Source: JAAYBF01 sp963716445
GTDB taxonomy: Bacteria > Actinomycetota > Thermoleophilia > Solirubrobacterales > Thermoleophilaceae
Direction of reading: 5' to 3'
Length of the DNA stretch: 64,000 nucleotides
Assembly: GCA_963716445.1 (NCBI GenBank)
Contig: OY970313.1
Location: 806,001-870,000 of the forward strand
The notes under the pieces were generated by a model, which saw only the letters and a list, made by a program, of their open reading frames with translations, ran no database searches and was not told where the DNA came from. How positions within the stretch are numbered: position 1 is the first letter of the stretch; every line of letters starts with the position of its first letter. Made by a program: the position numbers and the translations under genes. Shown here piece by piece: positions 59,530-64,000 of the stretch.

Positions 59530-59535
59530 AATGTA
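59530..59535 (-). promoter_or_regulatory. putative leaderless -10 box (TACATT) of the metal transporter operon
   Basis: On the minus strand TACATT lies 6 nt before GTG 59523, directly downstream of the Zur-like palindrome. Confidence 0.5.
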
Positions 59536-59536
59536 A

Positions 59537-59553
59537 TCGAGAATCATTCTCGA
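59537..59553. promoter_or_regulatory. Zur/Fur-like operator TCGAGAAT-C-ATTCTCGA
   Basis: A perfect 17-bp palindrome resembling the actinobacterial Zur box (TGAAAATxATTTTCA style), lying in the spacer/-35 region just upstream of the TACATT box of the transporter operon. Zn-loaded Zur would repress by blocking RNA polymerase. A Fur or MntR-like regulator is also possible. It is about 70 bp from the divergent lysA start. Confidence 0.65.
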
Positions 59554-59621
59554 CAAGGTGGTCCGGCCACTCCTGACCGGCGATTCGGCATCCCGCCGTT
59601 GCTTCATAATCCCGCACGCTG

Positions 59622-60920
59622 ATGGCCCAAGACGACGCGGAGCAGGCGCTGGCGAGCCCTGTGCAGGCCGGCGGCCTGCCGGGAGGGGTCGGCCACGTCT
59701 ATCCGCTCGGCTCGCGGATCAACGACGCCGGCAGGCTCGAGGTGGGCGGCTGCGACGTCGTCGAGCTCGCGCAGGAGTTCGGCACGCCGGCCTACGTCTA
59801 CGCTGAGGACGACCTGCGCCAGCGCGCCCGTGCGACGGTCGAGGCGTTCGCCGCACGCACCGACGACTTCGAGGTGCTCTACGCGAGCAAGGCGCTCCCC
59901 AGCACGGCGGCGTTGCGGATCTTCGTCGCCGAGGGCCTGTCCTGCGACGTCGCCTCGGGCGGCGAGCTGCATCTCGCGCTGCGCGCCGGCTTCGATCCCG
60001 CGCGGATCTACATGCACGGCAACAACAAGACCGAGGCCGAGCTCGAGCAGGCGCTCGCGAGCGGCGTCGGCCACGTGATCGTCGACTCGCTCGACGAGAT
60101 CGACCGGCTCGAGCGCGTGGCCGCCGGACGCCCGCAGCGGGTGCTGCTGCGCGTGACCCCGGGCATCCGCCCCGAGACCCACTACAAGATCGCCACCGGT
60201 CAGGAGGACTCGAAGTTCGGCCTGCCGCTGGCGACCCTCCCGCTCGCGCTCGAGCGCTGCGAGCAGGCCGGGCTCGAGGTCCGCGGCCTGCACGCCCACA
60301 TCGGCTCGCAGGTCTTCGACCTCGACGTCTACGACACGCTTGCCGAGGTGCTCGCCGCCGCCGGCGACTTCCCGACCGTCAACATGGGCGGTGGCTTCGC
60401 GGTCGCCTACACGCGCGACCAGCATCCGCCCGCCGCCGCCGACTACGCCGAGGCGATGCTCGAGCGGCTGCCCGCCGGGATCAAGGTGCTGTGCGAGCCG
60501 GGACGGTCGCTGGTCGCCAACGGCGGCGTGACGCTCTACACCGTCGGCACCGTCAAGGAGATCCCGGGCGTGCGGACCTACGTGGCCGTCGACGGCGGCA
60601 TGTCGGACAACATCCGCCCGATGCTCTACGACGCCGTCTACGAGGCCGAGATCGCCGACCGCTTCGGCGACTCGACGCCCTGCCGGCTGGTCGGCATGCA
60701 CTGCGAGTCCGGCGACGTGCTGCTCGAGCGGGCCGCGCTCGCCGACCCGCGCCCCGGCGACGTCGCCGTGATGCCGGCGACGGGCGCCTACGGCCACGCG
60801 ATGGCCAGCAACTACAACGCCCTGCCGCGCCCACCGGTCGTCTTCTGCCGCGACGGCGACGCCCGCGTCGTCGTGCGCCGCGAGACCTACGAGGATCTGA
60901 CGCTCCGTGAGCTCGAGTAG
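59622..60920 (+). CDS. lysA: diaminopimelate decarboxylase
   Basis: A protein of 432 residues, PLP-dependent, TIM barrel plus beta domain. Motifs are EVLYASKALPSTAAL (PLP Lys), HAHIGSQVFDLDVY, CEPGRSLVANGGVTLY and GMHCESGDVLLE (Cys at the dimer-interface active site). It makes lysine from meso-DAP. The first 35 or so residues are an extension with no motif. CATAAT (59605-59610) may be its -10 box. It opens the aspartate-family cluster lysA-hom-thrC-thrB. The stop overlaps the hom start by 14 nt. Confidence 0.95.
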   Translation: MAQDDAEQALASPVQAGGLPGGVGHVYPLGSRINDAGRLEVGGCDVVELAQEFGTPAYVYAEDDLRQRARATVEAFAARTDDFEVLYASKALPSTAALRIFVAEGLSCDVASGGELHLALRAGFDPARIYMHGNNKTEAELEQALASGVGHVIVDSLDEIDRLERVAAGRPQRVLLRVTPGIRPETHYKIATGQEDSKFGLPLATLPLALERCEQAGLEVRGLHAHIGSQVFDLDVYDTLAEVLAAAGDFPTVNMGGGFAVAYTRDQHPPAAADYAEAMLERLPAGIKVLCEPGRSLVANGGVTLYTVGTVKEIPGVRTYVAVDGGMSDNIRPMLYDAVYEAEIADRFGDSTPCRLVGMHCESGDVLLERAALADPRPGDVAVMPATGAYGHAMASNYNALPRPPVVFCRDGDARVVVRRETYEDLTLRELE

Positions 60921-62139
60921 CGCTCCCTTCCGTGTCGGCCTCCTCGGGCACGGCACGGTCGGCTCCGCCTTCCAAGAGCTGCTCGAGCAGCGCGCGGACG
61001 CGATCGAGACCGTCTCCGGCCGCCGGCCCGAGATCTCCGGCGTCCTCACGCGCACGCGCGGCGACTTCGACGACATCCTCGAACGCAGCGATCTGCTCGT
61101 CGAGGTGATGGGCGGGATCGATCCGGCGCTCGACCACGTGCTGCGGGCGCTGAAGGCAGGCAAGCACGTCGTGACGGCGAACAAGCAGCTGCTCTCCCAG
61201 CATGGCGAGGAGCTCTACGCGGCGGCGGCGGAGGGCGGAGCGCAGCTCGGCTTCGAGGCAGCGGTGGCCGGCGTCGTGCCGGCGATCAGGGTGATCCGCG
61301 AGTCGCTCGCCGCCGCCCACGTCGAGCGCGTGCACGGCATCGTCAACGGCACGACCAACTTCATCCTCACCGCGATGGCGCGGACGGGCGCCTCCTACGA
61401 CGACGCGCTGCGCGAGGCCCAGCGGCTCGGCTACGCCGAGGCCGACCCGACCGAGGACGTGACCGGCAAGGACGCCGCCGCGAAGATGGCGATCCTGGCG
61501 CGGCTCGCGTTCGGCGCGCCGGTCCGGCTCGCCGACGTGCCGTATGAGGGGATCGAGGGCGTCACCGCCGACGACATCGCCTACGCGCGCGAGCTCGGCC
61601 TGTCGCTGAAGCTGATCGGCAGCGCCGAGCGGATCGACGGCGGGATCTCGGTGATGGTCTACCCGGCCTTCCTCTACGGCGGGCATCCGCTGGCCTCGGT
61701 CTCCGGCTCGTTCAACGCGGTAACGATCGAGTCGTCGGCGATCACCGAGATAACGCTCTCCGGGCCGGGCGCCGGCGGCAGCCAGACGGCGTCGGCGGTC
61801 CTCGGCGACGTGATCGCCGCGATCGAACCGCCCGCCGTCCAGGCTCCGCCGGTCGTCGAGCTGGCGGTCGTCAGCGACGTCGAATCCGCCTTCTACCTCT
61901 ACGTCGAGGTCGCCGACCGGCCGGGCGTGCTCGCCCAGGTCGCGGAGATCCTCGGCCTCCAGGGCATCTCGATCAAGTCGGTCGTCCAACGCGGGATCGG
62001 CGACGACGCGCGCCTCGTAATGGTCATGCACCCGATCCTCGAGTCGAAGTTCCGCGCCGCCGTCGACATGATCGAGCGACTCGACTTCGTCCGCTCGCGA
62101 CCGCGGGCGATCCACGTCATCGACGAGGTCTTCGAGTGA
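60907..62139 (+). CDS. hom: homoserine dehydrogenase
   Basis: A protein of 410 residues. N-terminal Rossmann FRVGLLGHGTVGSAFQELL, then KHVVTANKQLLSQHGEEL with the catalytic Lys and HGIVNGTTNFILTAMARTG. A C-terminal ACT domain (SAFYLYVEVADRPGVLAQVA) suggests threonine feedback inhibition. It reduces aspartate semialdehyde to homoserine. GTG 60907 lies within the end of lysA, so the two are coupled. thrC follows. Confidence 0.95.
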   Translation: MSSSSAPFRVGLLGHGTVGSAFQELLEQRADAIETVSGRRPEISGVLTRTRGDFDDILERSDLLVEVMGGIDPALDHVLRALKAGKHVVTANKQLLSQHGEELYAAAAEGGAQLGFEAAVAGVVPAIRVIRESLAAAHVERVHGIVNGTTNFILTAMARTGASYDDALREAQRLGYAEADPTEDVTGKDAAAKMAILARLAFGAPVRLADVPYEGIEGVTADDIAYARELGLSLKLIGSAERIDGGISVMVYPAFLYGGHPLASVSGSFNAVTIESSAITEITLSGPGAGGSQTASAVLGDVIAAIEPPAVQAPPVVELAVVSDVESAFYLYVEVADRPGVLAQVAEILGLQGISIKSVVQRGIGDDARLVMVMHPILESKFRAAVDMIERLDFVRSRPRAIHVIDEVFE

Positions 62140-62147
62140 GAGATCCG

Positions 62148-62321
62148 TGCTGCGGTGCTCGCCGGACCTCGCTCCAGCTAGCTGCGGTGTGTGGCTGTGG
62201 GACCGGTCCGGCTGCGCTCCTCCGCTTAGGGCGATGCTGCGGTGCTCATCGGACCTCGCTCGTGCGGGCCGCCGGGTGAGCCTCTGGCGCTACCGCGACC
62301 GGCTGCCCGTGGAGCCGCTGG
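62148..62321 (+). repeat. 87-bp degenerate tandem duplication at the start of thrC
   Basis: Two units start at 62148 and 62235 with TGCTGCGGTGCTC(G/A)(C/T)CGGACCTCGCTC, and later segments such as GGTGTGTGGCTGTGG and GGTGAGCCTCTGG correspond. The period (87 = 29 codons) keeps the frame, so the first unit encodes a decayed copy of the thrC N-terminus in the same frame as the real one. Confidence 0.65.
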
Positions 62322-63274
62322 TGACGCTGGACGAGGGGGATACGCCGCTGGTGCATTCGCCGTGGCTGTCCGAGCGCACGGGCTGCGAGGTGCACCTGAA
62401 GGTAGAGGGCGCGAATCCGACGGGCTCGTTCAAGGACCGCGGCATGACGGTGGCCGTGTCGGCGGCGGTCTCGGAGGGCGCGAAGGCAGTGATCTGCGCG
62501 TCGACCGGCAACACCGCCGCGAGCGCCGCGGCCTACGCGGCGCGGGCCGGACTGCGTGGGGCGGTGATCGTCCCGGAGGGCAAGATCGCGACCGGCAAGC
62601 TCGCCCAGGCGCTGATGCACGGCGCGCGCGTCGTCGCGCTGCGCGGCAACTTCGACCAGGCGCTGGCGCTCGTCCGCGAGCTGACCGATCGTCACCCGAT
62701 CGCGCTCGTCAACTCGGTCAACGAGTACCGCATCGAAGGGCAGAAGACCGGGGCCTTCGAGGTCTGCGACCAGCTCGGCGAGGCGCCGGACGTGCTCTGC
62801 ATACCGGTCGGCAACGCCGGCAACGTGACCGCCTGGTGGCGGGGCTTCGGCGAGTACGACACCGCTCCCGAGCTGCACGGCTACCAGGCCGCGGGGGCCG
62901 CTCCGCTCGTGCACGGCGCGCCGGTCGAGGCGCCCGAGACGGTCGCCTCGGCGATCAGGATCGGCAACCCGGCGCGCTGGGAGGAGGCGATGAACGCCTT
63001 CACCGCCTCGCGCGGCGAGGTCCGCGCGGTCACCGACGACCAGATCCTCGAGGCCTACAAGCTGCTCGCGGAGCGCGAGGGCGTCTTCTGCGAGCCGGCG
63101 TCGGCGGCCTCGGTCGCCGGCCTGCTGGCCAACGGCGCGCACGGGCGCGTGGTCTGCGTGCTCACCGGCCACGGCCTCAAGGACCCGCAGACGGCGATCG
63201 ACCGAGCAGCCTCGGTGGTTCCCTGCGAGCCCGACATCGAGAGCGTCGAGGCGGCGGTGCTGGAGGGAGCATGA
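62276..63274 (+). CDS. thrC: threonine synthase
   Basis: A protein of 332 residues from GTG 62276. In-frame starts at ATG 62234 (346 aa) and GTG 62147 (375 aa) would add duplicated leader sequence. PLP site EGANPTGSFKDRGMTVAVSA with the Lys, then ASTGNTAASAAAYAARAG, VGNAGNVTAWWRGFGEY and EPASAASVAGLLA. It converts O-phosphohomoserine to threonine. The 332-residue form starts VSLWRYRDRLPV, as in homologues. The stop overlaps the thrB ATG. Confidence 0.93.
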   Translation: MSLWRYRDRLPVEPLVTLDEGDTPLVHSPWLSERTGCEVHLKVEGANPTGSFKDRGMTVAVSAAVSEGAKAVICASTGNTAASAAAYAARAGLRGAVIVPEGKIATGKLAQALMHGARVVALRGNFDQALALVRELTDRHPIALVNSVNEYRIEGQKTGAFEVCDQLGEAPDVLCIPVGNAGNVTAWWRGFGEYDTAPELHGYQAAGAAPLVHGAPVEAPETVASAIRIGNPARWEEAMNAFTASRGEVRAVTDDQILEAYKLLAEREGVFCEPASAASVAGLLANGAHGRVVCVLTGHGLKDPQTAIDRAASVVPCEPDIESVEAAVLEGA

Positions 63275-64000
63275 ACCGGCGTCGCACCGTCAGCGTGCCG
63301 GCCTCGTCGGCGAATCTCGGACCCGGCTACGACGTGTTCGCGGTCGCGCTGTCGCTAGGGCTGTCACTCGAGGTCGAGGAGACCGGGACGTTCTCCGTCG
63401 AGTGCGACACCCCCGGCCTGCCGCTCGACCGCTCGAACCTCTGCGTACGCGCCTTCGAGCGCCTGCGCCCCGCCGACGGGCTCGCCTTCCGGATCCGCTC
63501 GGAGATCCCCGCCGGCGCGGGGCTCGGCTCGAGCGCCGCCGCGATCGTCGCCGGGCTCGCCGCCGCCGACCACCTCTACGAGCTCGACGCGCCGCTGCTC
63601 GGGCACGCGATCGAGCTGGAGGGCCACCCCGACAACGTCGCGGCGGCGCTGCTCGGGGGCTTCGTCGTCTGCTCCGACGGCGACCCGCTGCGGATCGAGC
63701 CGCCGGCGAGCCTCGAGGGGGTCCTCGTCACGCCGCCGGAGCGGGTCCCGACCGAGCAGGCGCGCGCCGCGCTGCCGGCGGAGGTGCCGATCGAGGACGC
63801 CGTCCACAACATCGCCCGCGCCTCCCTGCTGGCGATCGGGCTCTCGAGCGGAGACCTCGGGCTGGTGGCCCGCGGGCTCTCGGACCGCCTGCACCAGGAC
63901 CGCCGCGCCCATCTCTACCCGCGCTCGATCGAGCTGATCGGCCGCGCGCGGGAGCTCGGGGCGCTCGGCGCGACGATCTCCGGGGCGGGGCCGACCGCGC
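63271..64000 (+). CDS. thrB: homoserine kinase, truncated by window end
   Basis: The first 243 residues of a GHMP-family kinase are visible: VSVPASSANLGPGYDVFAVA at the N-terminus, EIPAGAGLGSSAAAIVAG (the ATP-binding GHMP motif) and LGATISGAGPTA near the cut. It makes O-phosphohomoserine for ThrC. The ATG overlaps the thrC stop (ATGA). The rest lies beyond the window. Confidence 0.95.
   Translation, partial: MNRRRTVSVPASSANLGPGYDVFAVALSLGLSLEVEETGTFSVECDTPGLPLDRSNLCVRAFERLRPADGLAFRIRSEIPAGAGLGSSAAAIVAGLAAADHLYELDAPLLGHAIELEGHPDNVAAALLGGFVVCSDGDPLRIEPPASLEGVLVTPPERVPTEQARAALPAEVPIEDAVHNIARASLLAIGLSSGDLGLVARGLSDRLHQDRRAHLYPRSIELIGRARELGALGATISGAGPTA

Overview
The window is very GC-rich (AT-rich codons are almost absent outside one island), has dense short-spaced operons and uses many GTG starts. 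Genes such as carD, the pspA/pspAA/pspAB/htpX set, several acyl-CoA dehydrogenases and a caa3-type CtaG point to a high-GC actinobacterium. My best guess is a Thermoleophilia/Solirubrobacterales lineage. That is inference from gene content, since no rRNA is present.

Left part, 1-20.6 kb: a housekeeping block in an order strikingly like the folP-to-sigH region of Bacillus: folP', folB, folK, a two-component pair, coaX, dusB, greA, lysS, clpC, radA, disA, carD, ispD, a PHP phosphatase, ispF, an amidase, cysS, rlmB and a SigH-type sigma factor, then a tRNA-Thr on the other strand. Two oddities sit here. carD and ispD appear to lack canonical start codons, and the PHP/ispF junction has been amplified into three extra 77-bp tandem copies.

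Middle part, 20.6-34 kb: an acyltransferase, an ECF sigma factor with a candidate membrane partner, rhomboid protease, pterin dehydratase, a CorC-type transporter, fatty-acid oxidation genes (3-hydroxyacyl-CoA dehydrogenase, thiolase, paired acyl-CoA dehydrogenases), a Ser/Thr kinase with a TPR-like ectodomain, exonuclease VII and a serine beta-lactamase-like protein whose C-terminus is frameshifted.

34.2-45.4 kb is an accessory island. It holds a secreted giant Rhs/YD-repeat protein (about 2,590 residues if one frameshift is repaired) whose AT-richer C-terminal tip resembles phospholipase A2. A four-helix membrane protein overlaps it by 4 bp and is the natural candidate immunity protein. Behind it lie several small AT-richer orphan genes, a broken gene, and an Xre/ParS-type antitoxin next to a truncated RES toxin.

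45.4-64 kb: a cell-wall-binding lipoprotein, acyl-CoA dehydrogenases, ctaG, a thioesterase, pspA-pspAA, an acyl-CoA dehydrogenase/phosphotransferase pair, htpX-pspAB, an M23 peptidase, lgt, a Zn/Mn-type ABC transporter behind a Zur-like box, and lysA-hom-thrC-thrB (cut by the window end).

Non-coding signals recur. Many genes carry a TANNNT hexamer 6-9 nt before the start codon, suggesting leaderless mRNAs. A 47-bp palindrome with compensated arm changes occurs four times at gene 3' ends. A second, GTGGACGATT-type palindrome occurs four times. TTGACT-N4-AGTCAA operators lie before the thiolase and one acyl-CoA dehydrogenase.
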